From Xylophilus sp. Leaf220 (GTDB lineage Bacteria; Pseudomonadota; Gammaproteobacteria; Burkholderiales; Burkholderiaceae_C), in NCBI RefSeq assembly GCF_001421705.1, contig NZ_LMKO01000024.1:28399-92398 (forward strand): a stretch of DNA of 64,000 bases, given 5' to 3'. Each line of letters opens with the position of its first letter. Positions within the stretch are counted from its first letter, which is position 1. The notes beneath the pieces are model-generated. The model saw nothing but the letters and a program-made list of their open reading frames with translations, did not search any database and was not told the DNA's origin. The position numbers and the translations under genes were made by a program. Positions 7,231-15,676 of this stretch are shown piece by piece.

Positions 7231-10200
7231 TCAACGGACGAGCCAGGCCTGGCGCCAGGCCTCCAGGCCTTCGCCTTCCAGCATCCAGTCTGCCATCACC
7301 GCCTGGCGCAGGCGGTCGCCCTGGAGGGCCGCCGCATCGAGATCCTGCACATGGGCGCGGATCGCGTCCACCCAATCGCGAAAGCGGTTCTTGACCCGGG
7401 TGACAGGCAGGTTGCCCTGGTAGCAGCGGACGTCGCTGCACACCACCGGAATGCCGCAGGCGCCGTACTCCAGCAGGCGCAGGTTGCTCTTGCACTCGTT
7501 GAAAAGATTGTGCTCGACCGGAGCGATGGCCAGGTCCAGGTTCAGGGCCGCCAGCGCCGCCGGGTAGTGCTCGATCGGCACGCCAGCCCGCACCTCGTGC
7601 ACGAAGGGCCGGATCTTCTCCGGACACATGCCGAAGAAGACCCAGTCGACCTCCTTGGCCAGGGCTGCGACCACGTCGGCCACCAGCTCCAGGTCTCCGG
7701 TGTGGCCCATGCCGCCCGCCCAGCCGACGCGGGGCCTGCGCCCCTGCCGGCGCAACGCCTGCAGGCCGGACCACCACGGCACCGGCAGCCGGTTCTGCAC
7801 CACGTGGATGTCCGGATGCATGCCGTCGAAGGCTTCTGCCAGGGCCTCGGTCGAGACCACAAACCGGTCGGCCAGCGACACGCCGCGGCGCAGGGCGCGC
7901 ACCACGTCGGCCGGCATGTCGCGCTTGTGGACGCTGCGCACCGGCAGGTTGGGCAGGTAGTCGTCCAGTTCGTAGATCTTGAATGCGCGGGAGAGGGCGC
8001 CGACACGGCGCATGTTCTCGATCTGGTCGTCGTCGATCTGGCGCTGGAACACCAGCACGTCGGGCGCGTAGCGCTCCAACTGCACCGGCGGCATGAAGCG
8101 TTGCGACAGCATGCCGTCGACCATGCCGGCATCGCGCAGGGCCTGGAACGGCTGGATCATGCGGTAGTGGCCGCAGCCATATGCGTCGGCCGGGTGCACC
8201 ACCGCCCGCGGCAGCGGATGCCAGGCGAGCGGCTGCCAGTTGACCGAGAGATCGGCATCCACGCTGAAGCCGGCGCCCTCCAGCTCCAGGTTCGGGTTGT
8301 ACGACGGGTCGCGCGCCAGCACCGGCAGCCAGGTGGCATGGAACGCCTCGGCCTCGGCCTCGCCCGGCGCACCGGACGCCGGCTCCGCCGCGGCCGTATC
8401 GTGGAGCGCGACGGCATGCGGAGTCCAGACCACCAGGTAGCCGGCGTTGCGTACCCGCAGGCACAGTTCCACGTCCTGGTGCAGGTCGTCCGTCCACGGC
8501 AGGGCGGCCGCGGCCACCTCCTGCAGCACCGACCGGCGCACCATCATGCAGGCACCCGAGACGGCGCTGTAGTTCTGGTCGACCTCCAGCCGGTGCATGT
8601 AGCCGAACGCATCGAGCGATTCGCCCACGAAGGGCGAACCGGCCGCGCCGCGCAGTCCGAGGACCAAGCCCGCATGCTCCACCGTGCCATCGGGCCGCAG
8701 CAGCTTGGCCCCCACCACCGCCACTTCGGGCCGCTGGGCGTGGTTGAGCATGCACTGCATCCAGTCGTCGCGCACGAAGGCGGTGGCGCCCTCGACCGTC
8801 ACGACATAGTCGCCTTGCGCATCCGCCAGCGCCGCCGCCACGGCCGACGCGCGCGCCGATGCCTGCAGATGGCGGACCACCCGGATCTGCGGCGACTGCC
8901 AGGCCTCGATCTGTGACAGCCATGCCTTCACCTCGACATCGGGCGCGTTGCTGGCGACGATCAGCACCTCGTACTCGGCGTACCCGGTTTTCTCCAGCAG
9001 GGTCTCCATGCAGCGCTGCAACTGCGCCAGCGTCGCGCCGTGCACCGGCAGCAACACCGACACCAGAGGCCGGGCCACATGCCGGTAGTCGATGCGGTAG
9101 CGCCGGGGCTGCACCCGGTGCACCGCGGCGTCCGGGTAGCCCCGGCCATGCAGGTGTCGCAACAGCGCGGCTTCTTCCTGCGGGGCATCGGCGAGCACCG
9201 GCGCGTCGACCGTCAACAGCGGCTCGTGCACCGCGTCCAGCCCGGCCATGCCACCCCGGTCGATCAACCGCAGCACCAGGTCGAACTCCAGCGCCTCGGG
9301 CAGCGCAGGGTCGAAGCCGCCCGCCAGCAGGAACTCGGTGCCGCGCACCAGCCAGTGCCGGGCCATCGTCGCCGGAAAGCTCAGCATGTAGTCGAGGTTG
9401 ACATCGGGCCGGAACGCGGCGCCCAGCCCACCTTCGGCCAGCCGCCGTATCTCGTCGGCCATGAGGGCGCGGCAATCCGGCGCGCCCACGATATGCAAGG
9501 CCGCCGCCAGCAGGCCGGACCGGGTGAACTGGTCGCCCGCGTCGCAGACCATCCACCAGGCGCACGCGCCCTGGGCGACCAGCAGGTTGACGGCGTGCAC
9601 CAGGCCTTCGCCTTCGGCATGGACGAACTGCACCTTGCTATCGGGCGGCGTCGGCACCGCCGGCTGCGGGGTCAGCACGTAGACCCGGATGTTGTCGTAG
9701 AGGCAGGTACCGAACTGGAGGCTCGCCAGAGTGGCCAGAAGCCGCTCCTGGTCGGCGCCCCCATCCCGGACCAGAATGCCGATGACCGGCCCTCCGCCGT
9801 GTTCCGCCAGCCGCCGGTCGATCTGCTGCCCCTGGAACGTAAGCGGCACCCGCCGGTTCACCCAGGCATCGAGCTGGTGCAGCGGTGTCGCGCGGGCCCG
9901 CTGCCGGGCCTCGTCGGCCACGGTGTCTAGGTGCTCCAGCATGCTGAGCTGGGCGGTGCGCAGCGCGGGCTGGTCCAGATGGCCGTGGCGCCGGTAAAGC
10001 AGGCGATAGAGAGCCGGCAGGGCCCGCTGCTCGCGGTCCTGCATATGGTCGCCTCCCGCGCTCTCGACCCGCATGTGCACTTCGGCCGTGATGGCCGAGA
10101 GGCACTGCAGCGGGTAGTGGGCCGCCAGCCGCAGCAGGAAATCCCAATCCTCCAGGGCGGTGAGCGATTCGTCGAAATACCCGATGCGCTCCACCGCGCT

Positions 10201-11625
10201 GCGCGGATGGCTCCAGGTGTTGACCGGCAGGTAGTTGCGGACGAACAGGTTCTCCTTCGAGAACTCGGTGTGGACGAAGGGCGCGTGCCGGCCCACCTCG
10301 GTTCGCTGTCCGTCCTGCACCCGCTCCTGAACGTACACCACGTTGGTGTAGGCCACGGTATCGGGCCGGGCCGCGTGGGCATCGGCCAGCGTCTGCAGAT
10401 GCTCGGGCAGGTAGATGTCGTCGTCGTCCAGGTAGCAAAGATAACGACCGCGGGCGATCCGGATACCGGCGTTGCGCGCGGCCGGCAGGCCGCTGTTGCG
10501 GCCCAGCCGCAGATAGGCGAGCGGAAAGCGCCATGCCAGCGCCTCGGCTTCGACAGGGGCGCCGTGGTCGTTGACCAGCACCACTTCGAAATCCCGCAGG
10601 GTCTGGTTCTCCAGGCTGCGCAGGGCGTGCACCAGCAGCTCGGGCCGGTTGAAGGTGGTGACGACGACGGTGAAGAGCGGCTCTGCCACCGGCCGGCGCG
10701 CGGGCGCGAAAAGGCCGATGCGGATGCGGTCGGCCTGGTCGCGGTACTTGTCCTGGGTGGCGGGCGGGTACGCCTTCAGACGGCGCTCGAAGAGGGCCCA
10801 CACCGCGTCGGCATGTGCCACCAGACGCGGCCGCACCGCGTCGTCGGCCAGATTGGCTTCCAGGATCTCCGCATGCTCCGACAGGGGCTTCTCGGAGCCG
10901 TAGAACTTCTGCGAGATCTGGCCGCTGTGGATCCGGTAGCCCACCAGCGGCACCCGGACGAAGACCACGTCGGGCACGGCCCGGGCCACGCGGATGTAGA
11001 GCTCCCAGTCGCCCGCCAGCATGTCGGGGTGGTGGACCAGCCCGTCCGCACGCCGCACCGTGTCGAGCACGCTGCGGCGCAGCATCGCACATGAAGGGGT
11101 GATGTAGTTGTCGTGGCTCAGCAGCGCCACGACCTCGTCGCGCCCGCCCGCATACGACTGCGGCAGGTGGCCGGGGTGGTCCGCCAGCGACAGCACCGTG
11201 CCGTGCTCGTCGATCCAGTTGCACTGGCTGTAGCCGAGCGACGCCTCGGGATGCGCGTCAAGTTGCGACACGAGGGTCTGCAGGTAGCCGGGATAGAGCA
11301 CGTCGTCCGACCCGAGCACCATGACGTAGCGGCCCGAACCGCGGCCGATGCTGTCGTTGAAATTGCCGATGGCCCCCAGGTTGCGGGGCTGCGCCACCAC
11401 GCTGAGCCGGGCGTCGGCCTCGAAGGACCGGATGACCGCAAGGCTGTCGTCGGTGGAACAGTCGTCGCTCACGATCAGCTCGAACACGGCGCCTTCCTGC
11501 GCCAGAACCGATGCAATCGTGTCGCCTATGTATTGCCCGTTGTTGTAGGACGTCACAATGACCGTGACCTGCACCGGAGAAGGCGGGTCGCCGGCAATGT
11601 GCGGGGAGAATCCTGCAGAGTTCAT
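7231..11625 (-). CDS. Giant multi-domain glycosyltransferase (four GT-A-like plus one GT-B-like region)
   Basis: A 1464-residue cytoplasmic protein without signal peptide or membrane segments. Residues ~18-240 form a GT2 domain (VTVIVTSYNNG, SDDCSTDDS, LGSDDVL). Residues ~315-540 form a second GT2 (FTVVVTTFNRPELL, VNDHG, YLDDDDIYL). Residues ~612-800 form a weaker third GT-A-like region (VCDAGDQF, then LLAGGFDPALPEALEFDLVLR). Residues ~853-1075 form a fourth GT2 (LVSVLLPVHGATLAQLQRC, YSAVSGACMMVRR, DLHQDVELCLRVRNAGY). Residues ~1140-1464 form a GT-B-like domain (GYG/CGHYRMIQP, VGWAGGMGHTGD, LRLLEYGACGIPVVCSD). The fourth domain has TVEGATAF where an Asp-rich metal site is expected. The ATG at 11625 is chosen because similarity begins shortly after it. 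It heads the operon and is the likely assembler of the flagellin-linked glycan. Confidence 0.88.
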   Translation of the reverse strand: MNSAGFSPHIAGDPPSPVQVTVIVTSYNNGQYIGDTIASVLAQEGAVFELIVSDDCSTDDSLAVIRSFEADARLSVVAQPRNLGAIGNFNDSIGRGSGRYVMVLGSDDVLYPGYLQTLVSQLDAHPEASLGYSQCNWIDEHGTVLSLADHPGHLPQSYAGGRDEVVALLSHDNYITPSCAMLRRSVLDTVRRADGLVHHPDMLAGDWELYIRVARAVPDVVFVRVPLVGYRIHSGQISQKFYGSEKPLSEHAEILEANLADDAVRPRLVAHADAVWALFERRLKAYPPATQDKYRDQADRIRIGLFAPARRPVAEPLFTVVVTTFNRPELLVHALRSLENQTLRDFEVVLVNDHGAPVEAEALAWRFPLAYLRLGRNSGLPAARNAGIRIARGRYLCYLDDDDIYLPEHLQTLADAHAARPDTVAYTNVVYVQERVQDGQRTEVGRHAPFVHTEFSKENLFVRNYLPVNTWSHPRSAVERIGYFDESLTALEDWDFLLRLAAHYPLQCLSAITAEVHMRVESAGGDHMQDREQRALPALYRLLYRRHGHLDQPALRTAQLSMLEHLDTVADEARQRARATPLHQLDAWVNRRVPLTFQGQQIDRRLAEHGGGPVIGILVRDGGADQERLLATLASLQFGTCLYDNIRVYVLTPQPAVPTPPDSKVQFVHAEGEGLVHAVNLLVAQGACAWWMVCDAGDQFTRSGLLAAALHIVGAPDCRALMADEIRRLAEGGLGAAFRPDVNLDYMLSFPATMARHWLVRGTEFLLAGGFDPALPEALEFDLVLRLIDRGGMAGLDAVHEPLLTVDAPVLADAPQEEAALLRHLHGRGYPDAAVHRVQPRRYRIDYRHVARPLVSVLLPVHGATLAQLQRCMETLLEKTGYAEYEVLIVASNAPDVEVKAWLSQIEAWQSPQIRVVRHLQASARASAVAAALADAQGDYVVTVEGATAFVRDDWMQCMLNHAQRPEVAVVGAKLLRPDGTVEHAGLVLGLRGAAGSPFVGESLDAFGYMHRLEVDQNYSAVSGACMMVRRSVLQEVAAAALPWTDDLHQDVELCLRVRNAGYLVVWTPHAVALHDTAAAEPASGAPGEAEAEAFHATWLPVLARDPSYNPNLELEGAGFSVDADLSVNWQPLAWHPLPRAVVHPADAYGCGHYRMIQPFQALRDAGMVDGMLSQRFMPPVQLERYAPDVLVFQRQIDDDQIENMRRVGALSRAFKIYELDDYLPNLPVRSVHKRDMPADVVRALRRGVSLADRFVVSTEALAEAFDGMHPDIHVVQNRLPVPWWSGLQALRRQGRRPRVGWAGGMGHTGDLELVADVVAALAKEVDWVFFGMCPEKIRPFVHEVRAGVPIEHYPAALAALNLDLAIAPVEHNLFNECKSNLRLLEYGACGIPVVCSDVRCYQGNLPVTRVKNRFRDWVDAIRAHVQDLDAAALQGDRLRQAVMADWMLEGEGLEAWRQAWLVR

Positions 11626-11852
11626 GGGTTCCAGGTTTTCTTTTCGGTCGAACGACTTACGCGCGGAAGGCTGGTCGCACGATAAGGGACCCCAACGGTG
11701 ACTAAGCGCCGAACACTCCTTCGATTCCATGGCTGTTCCGTCTGTACGATGTGGCGTCTGCATCTAACATTCAGCAACTCATTTTGCCGTTGCCAGCTTG
11801 ACTGCGCACCCGCCTCCTGCGGGTGCTGGCAAGGCTGAAGCCATTTCCCACC
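11626..11852. other. Divergent regulatory region between the glycan operon and motA
   Basis: This 227-bp region separates the leftward glycan operon from the rightward motA. It must hold both promoters, but I see no convincing sigma-28 match: TAAC at 11765-11768 and GCCGTT at 11786-11791 are 17 rather than 15 bases apart. A strong leader hairpin precedes motA and is listed separately. Confidence 0.45.
11790..11832 (+). promoter_or_regulatory. Bulged hairpin in the motA leader
   Basis: TTGCCA (11790-11795) pairs with TGGCAA (11827-11832), and GCACCCGC (11806-11813) pairs with GCGGGTGC (11819-11826) around a CTCCT loop. Bases 11796-11805 bulge on one side. The structure ends 20 nt before the motA ATG, leaving no T-run, so it looks like a translational or mRNA-stability element rather than a terminator. 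Confidence 0.45.
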
Positions 11853-12713
11853 ATGCTCGTCATCATCGGTTACGTCGTCTGTCTCGCCTGCATCTTCGGC
11901 GTGTACGTCGCCCACGGCGGCAACATCGCGGTGATCCTGCATGCGCTGCCGTTCGAAATCATCACCATCCTGGGCGGCGCCCTGGGGGCCTTCGTGGTGA
12001 ACAACCAGGGCAAGGTGCTGAAGGCGGTGCTGAAGACGCTGCCGCAGGCGTTCAAGGGCTCCAAGTACACCAAGGCGCGCTACATGGAGCTGATGGCGAT
12101 GCTCTACGACATCCTGCAGAAGGCCCGCAAGGACGGCCTGATGGCGATCGAAAGCGATGTCGAGAATCCCGAGGAATCGGAGATCTTCAAGAAATACCCC
12201 GCGGTGGGTACCGACCACCATGTGATCGAGTTCACCACCGACTACCTGCGCATGATGGTGTCGGGCAACCTCAATTCGCACGAGATCGAGTCCCTGATGG
12301 ACAGCGAGATCGAGACGCACCACCAGGAGGCGCACGCGCCGGTGGCGGCCCTGGCCCGGCTGGCCGGCGCGCTGCCGGCCTTCGGCATCGTGGCGGCCGT
12401 GCTCGGCGTGGTGAACACCATGGGCTCGGTGGGCCAGCCGCCGTCGGTGCTGGGCGGCATGATCGGCTCGGCGCTGGTCGGCACCTTCCTGGGCATTCTT
12501 CTTGCCTACGGCGTGGTGGAGCCGCTGGCGGGCCTGCTGGACCAGAAGGCCGAGGACGGCAGCAAGGAGCTGCAGTGCATCAAGACCACGCTGCTGGCCA
12601 GCATGCAGGGCTACAACCCCACCACCGCGATCGAATTCGGTCGCAAGGTGCTGTTCTCCGACGTCCGGCCGAGCTTCGCCGAGCTGGAAAGCCACGTGAA
12701 GGGCAAGAAGTAG
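11853..12713 (+). CDS. motA: Flagellar motor stator protein MotA
   Basis: A 286-residue inner-membrane stator subunit forming the proton channel with MotB. The four-helix plan is visible: [19 protein letters not shown] at the start, a cytoplasmic domain (~60-165) bearing the rotor-contacting charges, then helices around [20 protein letters not shown] and [20 protein letters not shown]. The conserved Pro of helix 3 (ALPAFG) is present. The ATG at 11853 matches the family N-terminus; an upstream in-frame ATG at 11823 lies inside the leader hairpin. motB follows after 12 nt. The cytoplasmic loop and C-terminal KGKK tail are of normal length. Confidence 0.96.
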   Translation: MLVIIGYVVCLACIFGVYVAHGGNIAVILHALPFEIITILGGALGAFVVNNQGKVLKAVLKTLPQAFKGSKYTKARYMELMAMLYDILQKARKDGLMAIESDVENPEESEIFKKYPAVGTDHHVIEFTTDYLRMMVSGNLNSHEIESLMDSEIETHHQEAHAPVAALARLAGALPAFGIVAAVLGVVNTMGSVGQPPSVLGGMIGSALVGTFLGILLAYGVVEPLAGLLDQKAEDGSKELQCIKTTLLASMQGYNPTTAIEFGRKVLFSDVRPSFAELESHVKGKK

Positions 12714-12725
12714 GCGGGTTTCCCC

Positions 12726-13787
12726 ATGGCAGACAAGAAACTCCAACCGATCATCGTCAAGCGGATCAAGAAGCAGGGCCACGCGGCCCACGGCGGCGCG
12801 TGGAAGATCGCCTATGCCGATTTCGTGACCGCGATGATGGCGTTCTTCCTGCTGATGTGGCTGCTCGGCTCCACCGCCAAGGGCGAGCTCCAGGGCATCG
12901 CCGCGTACTTCAATTCGCCGCTGCAGGTGGCGATGGCCGGCGGCAACGGCGCGGGCAACAGCTCCAGCATCATCCCGGGCGGCGGCAACGACCTCTCCAA
13001 GGTGCACGGCCAGGTGCGGCGGTCCGAATCGGATGCCGAGAAGAAGTCGCGCATCTCGCCCGAGGCGGCCAAGGCCGAGGTCGCCAAGCAGGACGCAAAG
13101 CGCATGCAGGCGCTGCAGGCCAAGATCGAATCCCTGATCACCGAGAGCCCCAAGCTCAAGGAGTACAAGTCGCAGATCCGGATGGAGATCACGCCGGACG
13201 GGCTGCAGATCCAGATCGTCGACGACCAGAACCGGCCGATGTTCGACAGCGGCAGCGCCTTGGTGAAGCCCTACATGCGCGACATCCTGCGCGAGGTGGG
13301 CACCGCGCTCAACAACGTCGAGAACCGGGTCAGCCTGGCCGGCCACACCGATGCCTCGCCCTACGGCAACGGCGACCGCGGCTACAGCAACTGGGAGCTC
13401 TCGGCCGACCGGGCCAACGCCTCCCGCCGCGAACTGGTGGCCGCCGGCATGCCCGACGCCAAGCTGGTGCGGGTGGTGGGCCTGGCCGCCAGCGACCTGA
13501 TGGAGCCCGACAAGCCCAACGCGCCGATCAACCGGCGCATCAGCATCACCGTGATGACCCGCGAGGCGGAAAGCCGTCTGTTGGGGAACGGCCACAAAAG
13601 CGCACCCGCGGCCGCCGAGATCGCCGACGTGATCCAGGAAGCCGACCGCCTCGTTGCACCGGCGCCCGTGCAGGGCTTACCATCCGCCGCGCCCCCTGTT
13701 CCCGCGGTGGCCGACGCCCCGCGCCCGGCCGATGCAGCGGCAGCGCCGCGCACGCCCGCGCCCCTGCCGACCCCGCCCGCACGCTAG
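12726..13787 (+). CDS. motB: Flagellar motor stator protein MotB
   Basis: A 353-residue stator subunit anchoring the motor to peptidoglycan. A basic N-terminus and a single membrane helix ([20 protein letters not shown]) contain the essential proton-carrying aspartate, Asp32. The periplasmic OmpA-like domain (~155-285) has the peptidoglycan-binding pattern [20 protein letters not shown] followed by [14 protein letters not shown]. Residues ~300-353 are an Ala/Pro-rich tail longer than in E. coli MotB (308 residues). It is co-transcribed with motA. Confidence 0.96.
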   Translation: MADKKLQPIIVKRIKKQGHAAHGGAWKIAYADFVTAMMAFFLLMWLLGSTAKGELQGIAAYFNSPLQVAMAGGNGAGNSSSIIPGGGNDLSKVHGQVRRSESDAEKKSRISPEAAKAEVAKQDAKRMQALQAKIESLITESPKLKEYKSQIRMEITPDGLQIQIVDDQNRPMFDSGSALVKPYMRDILREVGTALNNVENRVSLAGHTDASPYGNGDRGYSNWELSADRANASRRELVAAGMPDAKLVRVVGLAASDLMEPDKPNAPINRRISITVMTREAESRLLGNGHKSAPAAAEIADVIQEADRLVAPAPVQGLPSAAPPVPAVADAPRPADAAAAPRTPAPLPTPPAR

Positions 13788-13846
13788 CATCGGCAAGACC
13801 CGCCGATTTACCAACAACACACTCCTCCCTACCGAAAGGGTTTTCC

Positions 13847-14239
13847 GTGGCCACTGCCCTGCGCTTTCTGATCGTCGACGATTTTTCGACCATGCGGCGA
13901 ATCGTCCGCAATCTGCTCAAGGAGAGCGGCTTTGCCGACGCCGACGAGGCCGAGGACGGCGTTGCAGCGCTCAACAAGCTGCGCAACGGACGTTTCGACT
14001 TCGTGGTGACCGACATCAACATGCCCAACATGAACGGCTTCGAACTGCTCAAGCAGATCAAGGCCGACGACAAGTTGAAGCACCTGCCGGTGCTGATGGT
14101 GACGGCCGAGGCCCGCAAGGAAGACATCGTGGCCGCCGCCCAGGGTGGCGCGGCCGGCTACATCGTCAAGCCGTTCACCAAGGCAACGCTGGAGGAGAAG
14201 GTTCTCAACATCCTGAAGAAGACGGGGCTGGCGGTATGA
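13847..14239 (+). CDS. cheY: Chemotaxis response regulator CheY
   Basis: A 130-residue single-domain receiver that carries the phosphate signal from CheA to the motor switch. All functional residues are present: acidic pair Asp11-Asp12 (FLIVDDFST), phosphorylation site Asp56 ([12 protein letters not shown]), Thr86 (LMVTAEA) and Lys108 (YIVKPFTK). Translation starts at a GTG at 13847 with GAAAGGG 7 nt upstream. The large open frame running through motA and motB in another phase is a shadow. The stop overlaps cheZ in an ATGA, so the kinase-response protein and its phosphatase are coupled. Confidence 0.96.
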   Translation: MATALRFLIVDDFSTMRRIVRNLLKESGFADADEAEDGVAALNKLRNGRFDFVVTDINMPNMNGFELLKQIKADDKLKHLPVLMVTAEARKEDIVAAAQGGAAGYIVKPFTKATLEEKVLNILKKTGLAV

Positions 14240-14955
14240 GCCCCGACGATGTCGAGAACCCGGGCGCCGCACCGGCCGACGTACACACCAAGATCGGCCA
14301 GCTCACCCGGCAGCTGCACGATTCGCTCAATGCGCTGGGCTACGCCGAGAAGCTGCGCGACAGCGTGGGCGAGCTGCCCGACGCCAAGAGCCGGCTCTCC
14401 TATATCGCCCGGCTGACCGGCGAGGCCGCCGAGAAGGTGCTCAACCGGGTCGACCAGGCCAAGACCCAGCACGCCTACATCGCCGACGAGACCCGGCGCA
14501 TGGTGACCGAGCTGGTCAAGGACCCGGTCGCGGCGGTGGCCACCGGCCAGATCATGAACTTCCTGACCGACATGGAGCGGGTCACCAAGGAAGCCGACGA
14601 CCATCTGACCGAAATCATGATGGCGCAGGACTTCCACGACCTGACCGGCCAGGTGATCGCCCGGGTGGTGAGCCTGGCGGCCACCATCGAGGACCAGCTG
14701 GTGCAGCTGCTGATCCAGACCGCCCCGCCCGGCAGCGCGCCGCCGGCCGCAGCCGCTGCCGCCACGGCCGCGACCGCCGCTGCCGCCACCGCGGCCGCCG
14801 CCACCGCCACCGCGGTCGACGACGGCGAGCTGCCGCCGATGCCGCCGGTGCCCACGCCCAAGCTGCAGGGCCCGGTGGTCGACCCCGAAAACGCCTCCGA
14901 CGTGGTCACCAACCAGTCGGAAGTCGACGACCTGCTGGCCAGCCTGGGCTTCTGA
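14236..14955 (+). CDS. cheZ: CheY-P phosphatase CheZ
   Basis: A 239-residue dephosphorylating partner of CheY. The long helical hairpin (~15-160) carries the catalytic motif [10 protein letters not shown], giving Asp135 and Gln139 as equivalents of E. coli Asp143 and Gln147. The C-terminal CheY-binding peptide is intact ([10 protein letters not shown]). Between them lies an Ala/Thr-rich low-complexity linker at about residues 161-195, longer than in E. coli. The start codon is embedded in the cheY stop. No cheA, cheW or receptor genes lie in the window. Confidence 0.95.
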   Translation: MSPDDVENPGAAPADVHTKIGQLTRQLHDSLNALGYAEKLRDSVGELPDAKSRLSYIARLTGEAAEKVLNRVDQAKTQHAYIADETRRMVTELVKDPVAAVATGQIMNFLTDMERVTKEADDHLTEIMMAQDFHDLTGQVIARVVSLAATIEDQLVQLLIQTAPPGSAPPAAAAAATAATAAAATAAAATATAVDDGELPPMPPVPTPKLQGPVVDPENASDVVTNQSEVDDLLASLGF

Positions 14956-15551
14956 TGCCCCTGCGCCGGCGCGTCCCGCTGCGCGGCCGGCTGGCCGGCG
15001 CGGTGCCGGGGCTGCTGGCGCTCCTGGGGCTCCTGGGCAGCGCCTCCGTGCAGGCGACCGAGCCGCTGCGCGACCTGCTGGAGATCGGCGGCGAGACCGT
15101 GCCGGTCGAGGCGCTGCCGCCGCCGGGCCGCCGCGCCACCGGCTGGCTGGACCTGCCGCCCTCCGACCTGCTGCGCGACATGGCGCGCGCCGAGCGCTGC
15201 TCCGCGCTCGGCGGGCCGCGCGGCGTCTACCGGGTGGATGGCGGACGCCTGTGGCTGATGCGGCTGCGCCGCTGCGGCGGCGACATTGCGCTGCACGAGG
15301 TCTTCGGCGGCAGCGGCGAGCCGGTGATGGCGACCTGGATCAGCGCAGAGCTGGTCGCCCAGCGCGGCCCGGTGCTGTGCAGCCGGTCCCAGGGCGGCGA
15401 CCTGCGGCAGACGACGCTGCGCTGGCGGATCGAGGAGGGCGTGGTGCGCAGCGCCACCGAAGCCGACAACCGCGACAGCCCGGCCGTGCCCGGCATGCCG
15501 CCCGGCGCCCGCCGCGCCCTCCCCTGCCGGCCGACCGGCGGCGCCTCCTGA
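14955..15551 (+). CDS. Unknown secreted protein coupled to cheZ
   Basis: A 198-residue protein of unknown function. Residues 1-~34 form a signal peptide (Arg-rich start, then GLLALLGLLGSASVQA). The mature part has four cysteines (AERCSAL, LRRCGGD, LCSRSQG, LPCRPTG) that could form disulfides in the periplasm. No domain is recognised. The ATG overlaps the cheZ stop by one base (TGATG), so it is translated with the chemotaxis genes, and flhB follows after 125 bp. Conservation of this position in related genomes would argue for a flagellar role. A periplasmic assembly or export accessory is possible but unproven. Confidence 0.65.
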   Translation: MPLRRRVPLRGRLAGAVPGLLALLGLLGSASVQATEPLRDLLEIGGETVPVEALPPPGRRATGWLDLPPSDLLRDMARAERCSALGGPRGVYRVDGGRLWLMRLRRCGGDIALHEVFGGSGEPVMATWISAELVAQRGPVLCSRSQGGDLRQTTLRWRIEEGVVRSATEADNRDSPAVPGMPPGARRALPCRPTGGAS

Positions 15552-15676
15552 CCCTGCGGCTCCGCGCGGGGGCGGCACCGGAGCCCGGGCCTGCCTGAAC
15601 AAGGGCCGCGAAGCCCGGCTTATCGGCCTTTAGGAACGGCGCGGGATTCCGACAATGGGCGGCACCCCACACCGCC

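Noticed and set aside
11765-11791. Possible sigma-28 promoter for motA (TAAC and GCCGTT)
   Set aside because: The spacer is 17 rather than 15 bases and both elements are imperfect.
11798-13846. Long open frame reading through motA and motB in another phase into cheY
   Set aside because: It is a high-GC shadow; only its last 131 codons (from the GTG at 13847) are CheY.
15620-15627. Perfect sigma-28 -10 element GCCGATAA on the minus strand before flhB
   Set aside because: No TAAA-like -35 lies 15 bases upstream, and it would point into the sense genes cheZ and the secreted protein.
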